Shown piece after piece: positions 1 to 8,479 of a DNA stretch of 64,000 nt; within the stretch, counting starts at the first letter, position 1, and every line of letters begins with the position of its first letter. A program made the position numbers and the translations under genes. A model generated the notes under the pieces. That model made no database searches, was not told the origin of the DNA, and saw only the letters and a list, made by a program, of their open reading frames with translations. Source of the stretch: Celeribacter neptunius (GTDB lineage: Bacteria > Pseudomonadota > Alphaproteobacteria > Rhodobacterales > Rhodobacteraceae); the NCBI RefSeq assembly GCF_900113955.1, contig NZ_FORH01000003.1, positions 186,001 to 250,000 of the forward strand, in the 5' to 3' direction.

Positions 1-58
1 CACAGCATGGCCGCAGGTTTTGCCAGCCCGTCAAAGCGACGCGGAAGGGCCTGCCCTG

Positions 59-955
59 TCAGCGAGACTGCGGCCATTCCTTGGCCCGGGCCTTGAGATA
101 GGTGAGAAAGGCCTGCACCTTCGGCGTGCGGTGCAAATCGACATGGGTGACGAGCCAGTTCTGGTTTTCCCATTCCGAGCGCGGCGCCATCATCTCGACG
201 AGGTCCTCATGTTCCTCCCCCATCCAGGTCGGCAGGAACCCGACCCCGGCGCCGGCAAGAATGGCCTGAATCATCGATTCCACATCCGAGGTCCGGAACA
301 CGATCCGGTCGGCCGGCACATGATCATTGATCCAGACCATGAAGGGCGCGCGCGAATTCGGATCGTCGAGCGACACGAAACGCAACACCTGGGCCAGATC
401 ATCACCGGTCACCTCCGGCGTGCCATAGGTATCGAGATAGCGTTTATGGGCATAGAGCGCATAGGAATGGTGATAGAAAGGCTGGACCACATTGTCCGGT
501 TCCTGCGGCGGCCGGCCGGCCCGGATCGCCACATGCGCCTCGCCATATTCCAGCCGAAACACCCGCTCACCGGTGAGATAGCGCACCGTGAGCCCCGGAT
601 GTTCGCTCTGGAACTCGGCCAGAACCGGCGCCAGAAGCCCGGACATGCCCGGCAGCGAGGTGACGACAAGCTCGCCCGCGACCTCCTCGCCCCGGCCCTT
701 GATCCGGGAGACCAGCTGCGAGAACTGATCGTCGGTGGTCTGCGCCACTTTCAACAGATCGAGTCCGGCCTCGGTCGGCGTATAGCCGCGGGCGTGGCGC
801 TGGAACAGTTTCACGCCCAACCGGCCCTCGAGACTGTCGATATGCCGGATCACCGTGGCGTGGTGCACCCCCAGTGCCTGCGCCGCCCCCGAGACCGTGC
901 CCATCTTGGCAACCTGAAAGGCGGTGCGGAATTCATCCCAGTTTTCGACGGACAT
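59..955 (-). CDS. LysR-family transcriptional regulator
   Basis: A 298-residue protein with the LysR architecture. The N-terminal winged helix-turn-helix lies at about residues 5-65, with the recognition segment GAAQALGVHHATVIRHI. A co-inducer-binding domain runs from about residue 90 to the end and holds family-typical stretches such as AGAGVGFLPTWMG. The length matches the family norm of about 300. It would bind DNA and activate or repress a target operon in response to a small ligand that cannot be predicted. It lies on the same strand as, and 79 bases downstream of, the glycosyltransferase-like gene, so the usual divergent-target rule does not name its target. The start is an ATG followed by SVENWDEF. 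Family assignment is secure; the ligand is unknown. Confidence 0.9.
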   Translation of the reverse strand: MSVENWDEFRTAFQVAKMGTVSGAAQALGVHHATVIRHIDSLEGRLGVKLFQRHARGYTPTEAGLDLLKVAQTTDDQFSQLVSRIKGRGEEVAGELVVTSLPGMSGLLAPVLAEFQSEHPGLTVRYLTGERVFRLEYGEAHVAIRAGRPPQEPDNVVQPFYHHSYALYAHKRYLDTYGTPEVTGDDLAQVLRFVSLDDPNSRAPFMVWINDHVPADRIVFRTSDVESMIQAILAGAGVGFLPTWMGEEHEDLVEMMAPRSEWENQNWLVTHVDLHRTPKVQAFLTYLKARAKEWPQSR

Positions 956-1034
956 CTATGGCCTCAGCTCTGCTTCATGTGCGAAAAAGTACGCTTTGGG
1001 GGGATGATTTCCATTTTTGTGGAAAATCGCAAGG

Positions 1035-1847
1035 TCAATTTGCCTTCCCGTCGCCCTTGCGCAGCCCAACCCATCTTTGTGCCGCTTCCGGAAGCTCTCC
1101 GCTCCGCTCTTGCGCCCATTCTTCGACCAGGGCGACCCGCTCCGCCTTGAGCAAAGCCTCAAGCGTGGCGATACGCTCCCCACGCCCCCGCATATGGTCC
1201 TGAAACCGGTGCGAATGCAGGATGGTCGGCACCGCGTCGAGCGGTTCCCAGGCATCCAGGAGCGTCACCCGGCGCAGGTTGAACTCCGGCGGCAGGACAT
1301 AATAGCGCAGATCGCTTTCCCAGAGCATGTCTTTCAGGATGATCTGATCGCGCTCTATCGCGTCATCGGCAAAGAACCTCTGTGCCCAGTCATGCAGAAA
1401 GGCCAGCATGTTCTCGGATCGGCGATAGAGGAAGACGCCCGAATTGTGCTGTGGAAAGGCATAGGGTGTCTGATGATCACGCCCCCGCCGAATGAGTGCC
1501 CAGTCGCGCCGGACATCATGGGTGAGCGCGCATTCGAACCGGTCCAAGATGTCGAAAAGATCGCCGAGCGGCGCAAGAAACAGCGTGTCGCTGTCAACAT
1601 AGAGCGTGCGGTCAAACCGGGTCTCGGGCATGGCGCGCAACTTTTCGCGTTCATGCATCTGTGGCGTCACACGGATTTCATCGAACACCCCGTCGGGCAC
1701 CTCTTCGGACAGATCGGTGACCAGATCCACCGCAATCTCCGGTTCGACGGCCCGCAAGCTGCGCGCCGATTGCACCGCCAGATCGACATAGTCGGCCCCG
1801 CTGGCAACGTAGAGCACACCGCGGCCTCCTGCCTTGTCCCGTTCCAT
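1035..1847 (-). CDS. Glycosyltransferase-like protein (GT-A fold)
   Basis: A 270-residue protein. I chose the ATG at 1847 over an upstream in-frame start at 1937 because a strong purine-rich ribosome site (GGAAGGGGGGAGA) lies just ahead of it. The extra 30 residues of the longer form are Cys/Arg-rich and unlike a conserved start. Residues 11-30 look like the start of a nucleotide-sugar-binding fold. The segment RTLYVDSDTLFLAP carries a DSD motif (about 85-87) of the kind that holds the metal and sugar nucleotide in GT-A enzymes. Donor and acceptor are unknown. It may act on a cell-surface glycan, but no glycan genes are adjacent. It precedes the LysR gene on the same strand. Confidence 0.65.
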   Translation of the reverse strand: MERDKAGGRGVLYVASGADYVDLAVQSARSLRAVEPEIAVDLVTDLSEEVPDGVFDEIRVTPQMHEREKLRAMPETRFDRTLYVDSDTLFLAPLGDLFDILDRFECALTHDVRRDWALIRRGRDHQTPYAFPQHNSGVFLYRRSENMLAFLHDWAQRFFADDAIERDQIILKDMLWESDLRYYVLPPEFNLRRVTLLDAWEPLDAVPTILHSHRFQDHMRGRGERIATLEALLKAERVALVEEWAQERSGELPEAAQRWVGLRKGDGKAN

Positions 1848-2151
1848 TCTCCCCCCTTCCGGTTTTCGATCCCCGGCTGCCGAAGACAGACAGTAGAGCA
1901 ATCGCGCGACATGGCCAGTGCAAAGCCGCCCCGCCAATACATATGACTCCCCAATACTCTTGACTCCCTTGGCGCACGCGCGTAGAGACCGGCCAAATCT
2001 TCCGGAAAGCCATGGCCTTCCGGTCCTCAGGCTATAGGCCAGGATCGCCCTCCGTCAGCGCGTTGCGCCCACGGAGGCGAAGCTGCATTGGCCTTACAAT
2101 TTCACCGCTTCATGCCCACATGGAGCACGTTGCAACACAGGGGAGAGACCC
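1848..2151. other. Divergent intergenic region upstream of ffh
   Basis: About 300 bases between the minus-strand glycosyltransferase-like gene and ffh. No gene or RNA is recognisable. It should hold the two divergent promoters, but no convincing -35/-10 pair stands out. One near-perfect 22-base dyad lies at 2002-2023 (outer arms CCGGAA and TTCCGG around GCCATGGC). ffh has the ribosome site GGGGAGAG shortly before its ATG. Confidence 0.5.
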
Positions 2152-3669
2152 ATGTTTGAAAATCTGTCCGAACGCCTCGGCGGCGTCTTCGACAAGCTCA
2201 CCAAACAGGGTGCCCTGTCCGAAGACGATGTGAAAACCGCGCTGCGCGAAGTCCGCGTTGCCCTTCTCGAGGCCGACGTGTCGCTGCCGGTGGCGCGCGA
2301 TTTCGTCAAGGCCGTGACCGACAAGGCCACCGGCCAGGCGGTCACCAAATCCGTCACCCCCGGCCAGCAGGTCGTCAAGATCGTCCATGACGAACTGGTA
2401 TATGTTCTGGCGGGCGACGAGGGCGACATCGGCACGCTCAAGGTCGACAATGCGCCCGCTCCGATCCTGATGGTCGGTCTGCAGGGTGGCGGTAAGACCA
2501 CGACCACCGCGAAGCTCGCCAAGCGCCTGAAAGAGAAACAGGGCAAACGCGTCCTGATGGCCTCGCTGGACATCTACCGTCCGGCCGCCATGGACCAGCT
2601 CAAGGTGCTGGGCGAACAGATCGGCGTCGACACGCTGCCGATCGTGCCGGGCCAAAGTGCCGCCGACATCGCCAAACGCGCCAAGCAACAGGCCATGATG
2701 GGTGGCTATGACGTCTATATGCTCGACACCGCCGGGCGTCTGTCGATCGACGAGACCCTGATGGCCGAGGTCGAGGAGGTGCGCAACATCACCTCCCCAC
2801 GCGAGACGCTTCTGGTGGTCGACGGCCTGACCGGTCAGGACGCCGTGCACACCGCCGAAAATTTCGACGGGCGCATCGGCATCTCCGGCGTGGTGCTGAC
2901 CCGGATGGACGGTGACGGTCGCGGCGGCGCCGCGCTCTCGATGCGCGCGGTCACCGGCAAACCGATCAAATTCGTCGGCTTGGGCGAAAAAATGGACGCT
3001 CTGGAAGAGTTCCACCCGGAGCGGATCGCCGGGCGCATTTTGGGCATGGGCGACATCGTTGCCCTCGTCGAGAAGGCCCAGGAAACCATCGAGGCCGAAC
3101 AGGCCGAGCGAATGATGAAACGGTTCCAGAAGGGCCGGTTCAACATGAACGACCTGAAAATGCAGCTCGAGCAGATGCAGAAGATGGGCGGCATGGAATC
3201 GATCATGGGCATGATGCCGGGCATGGGCAAAATGGCCAAACAGGTGCAGGAAGCGGGCTTTGATGACAGCATCATCAAACGCCAGATCGCACTGGTGAAT
3301 TCCATGACCAAGAAGGAACGCGCCAATCCGCAGATCCTTCAGGCCAGCCGCAAGAAACGCATTGCCGCCGGTGCCGGGCTCGAAGTGTCTGAGCTGAACA
3401 AGCTTCTGAAAATGCATCGCCAGATGGCGGACATGATGAAGAAGATGGGCAAGATGGGCAAAGGCGGCATGCTGAAACAGGCCGTGAAAGGCATGTTCGG
3501 CAAGGGCGGCCCGCAGGGTCTCGAAGATATGGATCCGGAAAAAATGGCCGAGGCCACCAAGGCGCTGCAAGGCTCCCTGCCGAAAGGCATGCCGGGCATG
3601 GGCAATCTGCCCGGCCTCGGCGGCGCCGCGCTGCCTCCGGGGCTTTCGGGCTTCGGGAAGAAGAAGTAA
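2152..3669 (+). CDS. ffh: Signal recognition particle GTPase Ffh
   Basis: The protein subunit (505 residues) of the signal recognition particle. With 4.5S RNA it binds signal sequences on nascent chains and delivers ribosomes to FtsY at the inner membrane. The N-domain covers about residues 1-90. The GTPase domain has the P-loop GLQGGGKTTTTAKLA at about 109-123 and DTAGR near 192. The Met-rich M domain starts near 330 and includes MGMMPGMGKMAKQ and a Gly/Met-rich tail. The length is somewhat above the roughly 450 of E. coli because of the C-terminal Gly/Met/Pro extension common in alphaproteobacteria. It leads the translation-related block; a GNAT gene begins three bases after its stop. Confidence 0.98.
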   Translation: MFENLSERLGGVFDKLTKQGALSEDDVKTALREVRVALLEADVSLPVARDFVKAVTDKATGQAVTKSVTPGQQVVKIVHDELVYVLAGDEGDIGTLKVDNAPAPILMVGLQGGGKTTTTAKLAKRLKEKQGKRVLMASLDIYRPAAMDQLKVLGEQIGVDTLPIVPGQSAADIAKRAKQQAMMGGYDVYMLDTAGRLSIDETLMAEVEEVRNITSPRETLLVVDGLTGQDAVHTAENFDGRIGISGVVLTRMDGDGRGGAALSMRAVTGKPIKFVGLGEKMDALEEFHPERIAGRILGMGDIVALVEKAQETIEAEQAERMMKRFQKGRFNMNDLKMQLEQMQKMGGMESIMGMMPGMGKMAKQVQEAGFDDSIIKRQIALVNSMTKKERANPQILQASRKKRIAAGAGLEVSELNKLLKMHRQMADMMKKMGKMGKGGMLKQAVKGMFGKGGPQGLEDMDPEKMAEATKALQGSLPKGMPGMGNLPGLGGAALPPGLSGFGKKK

Positions 3670-3672
3670 GTC

Positions 3673-4224
3673 ATGCCCCTCGCCCCCACCATAGAAACCC
3701 AGCGCCTCAGGTTGCGCGGCCATGTCGAGCGTGATTTCGATCACTTCGCCGACATGTATGCCTCGGACCGGTCGCGTTACATGCATGGCCCGCTTTCCCG
3801 GCGCCAGGCTTGGTTTGCCTTCTGTGGTGACATCGCGCAATGGCAGCTTTTCGGCCATGGCGCCTGGGGCGTGGAACGTCTGGACGATGGCGCATTCGTC
3901 GGTCAGGTCGCGCTGAGCAAACCGCCGCATTTCCCGGAACTGGAACTGGGCTGGTTCGTCATGGACGGGTTCGAGGGCAAGGGCTATGCCATGGAGGCCG
4001 CCGTGGCCGCCCGCGATTACGCCTATGTCGAAATGGGCCGCGACACTTTGGTGTCTTACATCGACCCGAAGAACAAACGCTCCATCGCATTGGCCGAACG
4101 CCTGGGCGCAACCCGTGACGATGCGGCGGAACGCCCCGATGGCGAGACCCTCGACGAGTGCCTCACCTATCGCCACCCGAGCCCCGAGGCGCTGCAAGAC
4201 GGCGGCATGGAGGCCTACGCATGA
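3673..4224 (+). CDS. GNAT family N-acetyltransferase (RimJ-like), copy 1
   Basis: A 183-residue acetyltransferase of the RimJ/RimL-type GNAT class. It opens with the typical IETQRLRLRG strand. It carries the acetyl-CoA-binding stretch DGFEGKGYAMEAA (about 97-109) and the C-terminal helix IALAERLGA. It would transfer acetyl from acetyl-CoA to an amine, possibly a protein N-terminus; the substrate is unknown. It starts three bases after ffh stops and overlaps the next acetyltransferase by four bases, so it is clearly in the ffh transcript. It is clearly paralogous to the following gene: both share DGFEGKGYA and SIALAER/SVALAER segments. Confidence 0.85.
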   Translation: MPLAPTIETQRLRLRGHVERDFDHFADMYASDRSRYMHGPLSRRQAWFAFCGDIAQWQLFGHGAWGVERLDDGAFVGQVALSKPPHFPELELGWFVMDGFEGKGYAMEAAVAARDYAYVEMGRDTLVSYIDPKNKRSIALAERLGATRDDAAERPDGETLDECLTYRHPSPEALQDGGMEAYA

Positions 4225-4751
4225 GCCTTCAGCTGACTGTCCCCGCCCTCGAAACCGAACGGCTGCGCCTGCGCGGTCCGGAAAATGATGATTTCGAAGC
4301 CTTCGCCCAGTTCTACACCAATGAAGACCGCAGCTGGGGCGTCGGCGGCCCGATGGATCGCGCCACCGCCTGGCGGTTCTACGGCACGAACCTCGGTCAT
4401 TGGCTTCTGCGTGGTTACGGCTTCTGGACCGTAATCGAGAAAGCCAGTGGTGCACAAGTCGGCCGCGTCGGCCTCTGGAACCCGGAAGGCTGGCTGGAAG
4501 CCGAGATCGGCTGGATGATGTATGACGGGTTCGAGGGCAAGGGCTATGCATTCGAGGCTGCGAAAGCGGTGCGCGACCATGCCTACGACACGCTGGGCTG
4601 GGGTCCGCTGACCTCGGTCATCGCTCCGGGCAATGATCGATCGGTGGCGCTTGCGGAACGTATGGGCGCCCGCTTCGAACGCAATTGGGTCTCGCCCTCC
4701 GGCAAAGACGCATTGATTTACCGCCATCCCGCATCGGAGGAATTGCAATGA
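4221..4751 (+). CDS. GNAT family N-acetyltransferase (RimJ-like), copy 2
   Basis: A 176-residue GNAT protein and tandem paralogue of the preceding gene. It shows LETERLRLRGPEN at the start, YDGFEGKGYAFEAA as the acetyl-CoA-binding motif and SVALAERMGARFE near the end. The ATG at 4221 sits in an ATGA overlap with the previous stop. A longer in-frame opening upstream would overlap copy 1 by more than 60 bases and lacks homology to it, so I rejected it. Its own stop overlaps the chorismate mutase start. The substrate is unknown; acetylation of ribosomal proteins or of a small amine are both possible. Confidence 0.85.
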   Translation: MSLQLTVPALETERLRLRGPENDDFEAFAQFYTNEDRSWGVGGPMDRATAWRFYGTNLGHWLLRGYGFWTVIEKASGAQVGRVGLWNPEGWLEAEIGWMMYDGFEGKGYAFEAAKAVRDHAYDTLGWGPLTSVIAPGNDRSVALAERMGARFERNWVSPSGKDALIYRHPASEELQ

Positions 4752-5047
4752 GCAATGACGTGATCCGCGCTCAGGAGATTCTCAAGGAGCATCGCGAAAG
4801 CATCGACCGGCTGGACGCGATCCTCGTCTACACGCTGGGCGAGCGCTTCAAACACACCCAGGCCGTGGGCAAGCTCAAGGCCGAACACGATCTTCCGCCG
4901 TCGGACCCGGCGCGCGAGGAAAAACAGATTGCCCGGCTCGAGGACCTCGCCCAGCGCGCGGATCTCGATCCGGAATTCGCAAAGGCCTTCCTGAAATTCA
5001 TCATCCAGGAAGTCATTCACCATCACGAGAAACACCAGGATTGCTGA
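4748..5047 (+). CDS. Chorismate mutase, AroQ class
   Basis: A 99-residue all-helical AroQ-type chorismate mutase, which rearranges chorismate to prephenate on the way to phenylalanine and tyrosine. Visible family features are the opening helix with RESIDRLDAILVYTLGERF, the active-site segment KLKAEHDLPPSDPAREEKQI and a C-terminal helix ending EVIHHHEKHQ. The length is normal for a monofunctional enzyme. The start at 4748 is in a four-base ATGA overlap with the upstream acetyltransferase, so the two are translationally coupled. Its position between ffh and rpsP is recurrent in Rhodobacterales as I remember it and is not a specific functional clue. Confidence 0.93.
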   Translation: MSNDVIRAQEILKEHRESIDRLDAILVYTLGERFKHTQAVGKLKAEHDLPPSDPAREEKQIARLEDLAQRADLDPEFAKAFLKFIIQEVIHHHEKHQDC

Positions 5048-5095
5048 GGTCCAACCCGACCTTGGCTCAATAGTCAGACTTAGGAGAAACACATC

Positions 5096-5485
5096 ATGGC
5101 TATGAAAATTCGTCTCGCCCGCGGCGGTTCCAAAAAGCGCCCGTTCTACCGCATCGTTGCCGCCGATTCGCGCATGCCGCGCGACGGTCGTTTCCTCGAG
5201 AAACTCGGCACCTATAACCCGCTCCTGCCGAAAGACAGCGAAGAGCGCGTGAAAATGGATCTCGAGCGCGTGCAATACTGGCTCGGCCAGGGCGCCCAGC
5301 CGACCGACCGTATCGCCCGTATGCTGGAAGCGGCCGGTGTGCTCGAGAAAAAAGAACGCAGCAACCCGAAGAAAGCCGTTCCGGGCAAGAAAGCCCAGGA
5401 CCGCGCTGAAGAAAAAGCCGCGAAAGCTGCCGAGGCTGCTGAAGCCGCTGCTGCTCCGGCTGAAGAAGCTGCCGCAGAAGAATAA
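5096..5485 (+). CDS. rpsP: 30S ribosomal protein S16
   Basis: Small-subunit ribosomal protein S16 (129 residues). The N-terminal [18 protein letters not shown] and the [17 protein letters not shown] segment are diagnostic. The core ends near residue 90 and is followed by an Ala/Glu/Lys-rich tail of about 40 residues, a low-complexity extension seen in other alphaproteobacterial S16 proteins. The ribosome site TTAGGAGAAA precedes the ATG. It is the first ribosomal gene of the rpsP-rimM-trmD-rplS series. The series is loosened here, with bluB lying between rpsP and rimM. Confidence 0.98.
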   Translation: MAMKIRLARGGSKKRPFYRIVAADSRMPRDGRFLEKLGTYNPLLPKDSEERVKMDLERVQYWLGQGAQPTDRIARMLEAAGVLEKKERSNPKKAVPGKKAQDRAEEKAAKAAEAAEAAAAPAEEAAAEE

Positions 5486-5489
5486 GACC

Positions 5490-5566
5490 TGCGCAAGCGC
5501 GCAAGGCTCGCTATAAGACATGCGAAAGCATGTTCTGCCTTTACGTCGGGTCTGCTTTGCAGATCC
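5490..5566 (+). other. Three consecutive RNA hairpins after rpsP
   Basis: Three short inverted repeats follow the rpsP stop: TGCGC/GCGCA at 5490-5503, ACATGC/GCATGT around a GAAA tetraloop at 5518-5533, and GGGTCTGC/GCAGATCC (one G-U pair) at 5548-5566. None is followed by a T-run, so they are not a classic terminator. They may act in processing or stability of the rpsP message or as a partial attenuator ahead of bluB. The sequence is not recognisable as a cobalamin riboswitch. Confidence 0.45.
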
Positions 5567-5629
5567 GGCGTTTACCCTTTCCGGCCAAGCTGCACCGGGC
5601 GGGGATGAATCGAGTGAGGGAATTCACAG

Positions 5630-6277
5630 ATGACCAGTACCGCCCCGCAAGGCCCTTTTTCACAGTCGTTCCGCAACGATTTTCGCACACTTCTCGAATG
5701 GCGCCGCGACGTTCGCCTGTTCCAGCCCGACCCGATCGATCCGGTTGCGCTGAGCCGCTGCCTCGACACGTTCGAGCTGGCGCCGTCGGTCGGCCTGTCG
5801 CAACCCACCCGGGTCGTTGCGGTCAAAAGCGAGGCGGCACGCGCTGCCGTGCTCGCCAATTTCGATGCGCGTAATGCCAAGGCCCTGTCCGGCGAGCTGG
5901 GCGAAAAATCTCAGACCTTCGCGGATCTGAAGCGGCAGAGCCTGCTGGTCGCACCGGAACATTTTGCGGTGTTCTGCGACCAGGACGTGATCGGCAGCAA
6001 TCAGCCGGACCTGATCGCCCTGCCCGAACTGCTGCGCTATTCGGTGGCCGCCGCGATCATGCAGTTCTGGTTCGCCACCCGTGCCGAAGGCATCGGACTG
6101 GGCTGGGTCTCGCTTCTGGATGCGGAAAAGATCAACGCAGATCTGGATGTCGACAAGAGCTGGGACCTCGTCGGCTATCTGTGCCTCGGCTATCCGCAGC
6201 AAGAGAGCAACCAGCCGGATCTTGAACGTCTAGGCCTGCAGGAACGTCAGTCTTGCCCGCCAATTCTGACCCGCTAA
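5630..6277 (+). CDS. bluB: 5,6-dimethylbenzimidazole synthase
   Basis: A 215-residue flavin-destructase-type enzyme of the nitroreductase fold. BluB cleaves reduced FMN with oxygen to give 5,6-dimethylbenzimidazole, the lower ligand of vitamin B12. Recognisable family segments are [14 protein letters not shown] near the N-terminus, [12 protein letters not shown] (about 51-62) and the conserved [14 protein letters not shown] (about 151-164). Length is normal. It stands between rpsP and rimM, 144 bases after rpsP and 40 before rimM, an unusual place for a cobalamin gene. Together with the cobalamin riboswitch at 37.6 kb it suggests the organism makes or remodels B12. The general nitroreductase alternative is unlikely given these motifs. 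Confidence 0.92.
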   Translation: MTSTAPQGPFSQSFRNDFRTLLEWRRDVRLFQPDPIDPVALSRCLDTFELAPSVGLSQPTRVVAVKSEAARAAVLANFDARNAKALSGELGEKSQTFADLKRQSLLVAPEHFAVFCDQDVIGSNQPDLIALPELLRYSVAAAIMQFWFATRAEGIGLGWVSLLDAEKINADLDVDKSWDLVGYLCLGYPQQESNQPDLERLGLQERQSCPPILTR

Positions 6278-6317
6278 TCTGACGGCAAAGAGCGTCCCGG
6301 AGGGAACAGAGACGATC

Positions 6318-6827
6318 ATGAGCGACACACGGATCATCGTCGGCGCCATCGCAGGCGCCTTTGGCGTTCAGGGCGAGGTGCGGATCAAAAGCTTCTGCGC
6401 CGATCCCGAAGCCATTGGCACCTATTCGCCGCTGACCTCGGAAGACGGCAAGACGACCTATATCCTAGGCATCACCCGGGCGATCAAGAACGGTTTTGCC
6501 GCGCGGATCGACGGGGTGGAAACCAAGGAACAGGCCGATGCGCTCAAGGGCGAAACGCTCTATGCTGATCGCGACGCCCTGCCCTCTCTGCCGGATGACG
6601 AATTTTATCATGCCGATCTCATCGGCCTGACCGTGCTCGACACTGGAGGGAACACGCTTGGCACCGTGCGCAATGTGCTCAACCACGGCGCCGGCGATCT
6701 TCTGGAGGTTCAGGCCCCGGGTCTCTCCACCACGGTGCTTTTGCCCTTCACCCTCGTCAATGTGCCCACGGTCGATCTCACCGCGGGCCGGATCATCGCC
6801 GATCCACCGGAGGGGCTCTTCGAATGA
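6318..6827 (+). CDS. rimM: Ribosome maturation factor RimM
   Basis: A 169-residue 16S rRNA processing factor that binds S19 and aids maturation of the 30S head. It begins with [20 protein letters not shown], the classic RimM opening. The C-terminal PRC-barrel part contains [13 protein letters not shown] and [14 protein letters not shown] good ribosome site (GGAGGGAACAGAG) precedes the ATG. The stop overlaps the next gene in ATGA. trmD, its usual immediate neighbour, is displaced by one inserted gene. Confidence 0.96.
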   Translation: MSDTRIIVGAIAGAFGVQGEVRIKSFCADPEAIGTYSPLTSEDGKTTYILGITRAIKNGFAARIDGVETKEQADALKGETLYADRDALPSLPDDEFYHADLIGLTVLDTGGNTLGTVRNVLNHGAGDLLEVQAPGLSTTVLLPFTLVNVPTVDLTAGRIIADPPEGLFE

Positions 6828-7606
6828 CCGCGCCCCGGCGCATTGTCATTCACGCCGGATTTCACAAGACCGGGACGACCTCGCTGCAACGAACGTTTTC
6901 GCTCAACGCCGCAACGCTGCTGCCACATGTAGAGTTTTACCTGCAGGACGAGATGATCCTGACGCCTCTGCGCGAAGCGGTCCTGAATTTTTCCGGCAAC
7001 CGCTGCAAAGCGACGAAACGGGTGATCACCGAACAGGCCTCCGCGTTTTTCCGCTTACTGGACCCGGAAGACCCCCGGCCTGTCATGGTAAGCTCCGAGA
7101 GCCTGTCAGGGCATTTCCCCGGATCGTCTGGCGTCCACAAATACGGCCCGGCTCCGATTGCCATCGCCCTCATCCGTGACGCCTGGGCGGACGTGACGGG
7201 ATCGGATGCCGGATTCGAAGTCTATTATTCGACCCGCGGCAACGGCTGGCTCGCCTCCTGCCACTGGCAGAGACTCAAGACCAAGCGCGCAACGCTCAGC
7301 CTTGAAGACTATTGCGAAAAATTCGCGATTGCTGCCGACCACGAGGCCATTCTGCACGAGATCCGCGACCGGCTCGGGGCCGAGCGGGTGCACAGCAGAG
7401 CGCTCGAAAGCATCGAACATCCGATCGACCCGGTCCTTGATCTCTTGGGTCTCTCGCACCTGAGCGCGGAACTCGACATTCCGCCCAACGCCAATGTCTT
7501 TCCCGGCGAGGCTGCGCGGGACAAGCTGCTCGCCCTCAATCGCTCCAATGTCTGGGGCGACGCCTACCGACAAGCCCGTCGTGCAATCCTCGATGGGCGC
7601 GCGTGA
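6824..7606 (+). CDS. Sulfotransferase-like protein
   Basis: A 260-residue protein beginning with a P-loop-like motif, [16 protein letters not shown] (about 10-25). This matches the 5'-phosphosulfate-binding loop of PAPS-dependent sulfotransferases. The rest is weakly conserved to my eye, with a family-like C-terminal stretch [14 protein letters not shown]. It would transfer sulfate from PAPS to a carbohydrate or other acceptor, which is unknown. Its start overlaps the rimM stop by four bases, so it is translated with ribosome-maturation genes, an odd partner. No signal peptide or membrane segment is visible, so a cytoplasmic location is likely. Family assignment rests mainly on the N-terminal motif. 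Confidence 0.7.
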   Translation: MTAPRRIVIHAGFHKTGTTSLQRTFSLNAATLLPHVEFYLQDEMILTPLREAVLNFSGNRCKATKRVITEQASAFFRLLDPEDPRPVMVSSESLSGHFPGSSGVHKYGPAPIAIALIRDAWADVTGSDAGFEVYYSTRGNGWLASCHWQRLKTKRATLSLEDYCEKFAIAADHEAILHEIRDRLGAERVHSRALESIEHPIDPVLDLLGLSHLSAELDIPPNANVFPGEAARDKLLALNRSNVWGDAYRQARRAILDGRA

Positions 7607-7645
7607 CGGCTTTCCCCACCTGCCCTGCCCCGCTATAGAGATGCC

Positions 7646-8479
7646 ATGACAGACAGCACGCCCTCCCCGAAAGCCAAATCTCATGGCCGTCTGGCCTCGC
7701 GCCCGACACTCAGGCCCAGCGAGTTGATGACCAACACGCCGGATCTCGCGGGCGTCTGGAAGGCCAAGGTGATCACCCTGTTCCCGGAGGCCTTTCCCGG
7801 CGTGCTGGGCGAAAGCCTGACCGGCAAGGCGTTGCAGGACGGCAAATGGCAGCTCGAGAAAATCCATTTGCGCGAATTCGGCGTCGGCAAGCACAAGAAT
7901 GTCGATGACACACCGGCCGGCGGCGGCGCCGGCATGGTGATCCGTCCCGATGTCATGGGCGAGGCGATCGATTTCGCGATGAACGGCACGCCGCCCGATC
8001 GTCAGGACTGGCCGCTGGTCTATCTGAGCCCCCGCGGCAAACGCTTCGATCAGGCCATGGCCCAGCGCTGGTCGAAAGCGCGCGGCATCACGATGATCTG
8101 CGGTCGCTTCGAAGGCGTCGACGACCGCGTGCTCTATCACTACGGCGTCGAAGAGGTCTCCTTGGGCGATTTTGTCCTCACCGGCGGCGAGATCGCGGCC
8201 CAGGCGATGATCGACGCCACGGTGCGGCTCCTGCCCGATGTGCTGGGCAATGCCGAGAGCATCGAGGAAGAGAGCCATTCGCACGGGCTTCTGGAACACC
8301 CGCAATTCACCCGGCCTGCCGAATGGAACGGCCTGCCGATCCCCGAGGTGTTGATGTCCGGACATCATGGCAAGATCGCCGAATGGCGCCAGAAGATGGC
8401 CGAAAAGATCACCCGCGACCGCCGTCCCGACATGTGGGAACGCTATGAAGCCTCGCAGAAAGGCAACCATAAGCCATGA
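7646..8479 (+). CDS. trmD: tRNA (guanine37-N1)-methyltransferase
   Basis: A SPOUT-fold methyltransferase (277 residues) that makes m1G37 in tRNAs reading CNN and some other codons, preventing +1 frameshifting. The knot region shows YLSPRGKRFDQ, ICGRFEGVDDRVL and SLGDFVLTGGE, the S-adenosylmethionine-binding signature. The catalytic core begins at AKVITLFPEAFPGVLGESL near residue 35. The protein therefore carries an N-terminal extension of about 35 residues relative to E. coli TrmD, as in relatives. It lies 39 bases after the sulfotransferase-like gene and overlaps the following GNAT start (ATGA). Confidence 0.97.
   Translation: MTDSTPSPKAKSHGRLASRPTLRPSELMTNTPDLAGVWKAKVITLFPEAFPGVLGESLTGKALQDGKWQLEKIHLREFGVGKHKNVDDTPAGGGAGMVIRPDVMGEAIDFAMNGTPPDRQDWPLVYLSPRGKRFDQAMAQRWSKARGITMICGRFEGVDDRVLYHYGVEEVSLGDFVLTGGEIAAQAMIDATVRLLPDVLGNAESIEEESHSHGLLEHPQFTRPAEWNGLPIPEVLMSGHHGKIAEWRQKMAEKITRDRRPDMWERYEASQKGNHKP

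Noticed and set aside
2110-4551. An 813-codon antisense open frame opposite ffh and the acetyltransferases
   Set aside because: It mirrors strongly conserved genes, is His/Arg-rich with no recognisable domain, and is a usual by-product of GC-rich codon use.
5530-5629. Possible second cobalamin riboswitch ahead of bluB
   Set aside because: None of the conserved aptamer elements (B12 box, CCCGCAACTG-type core) is present.
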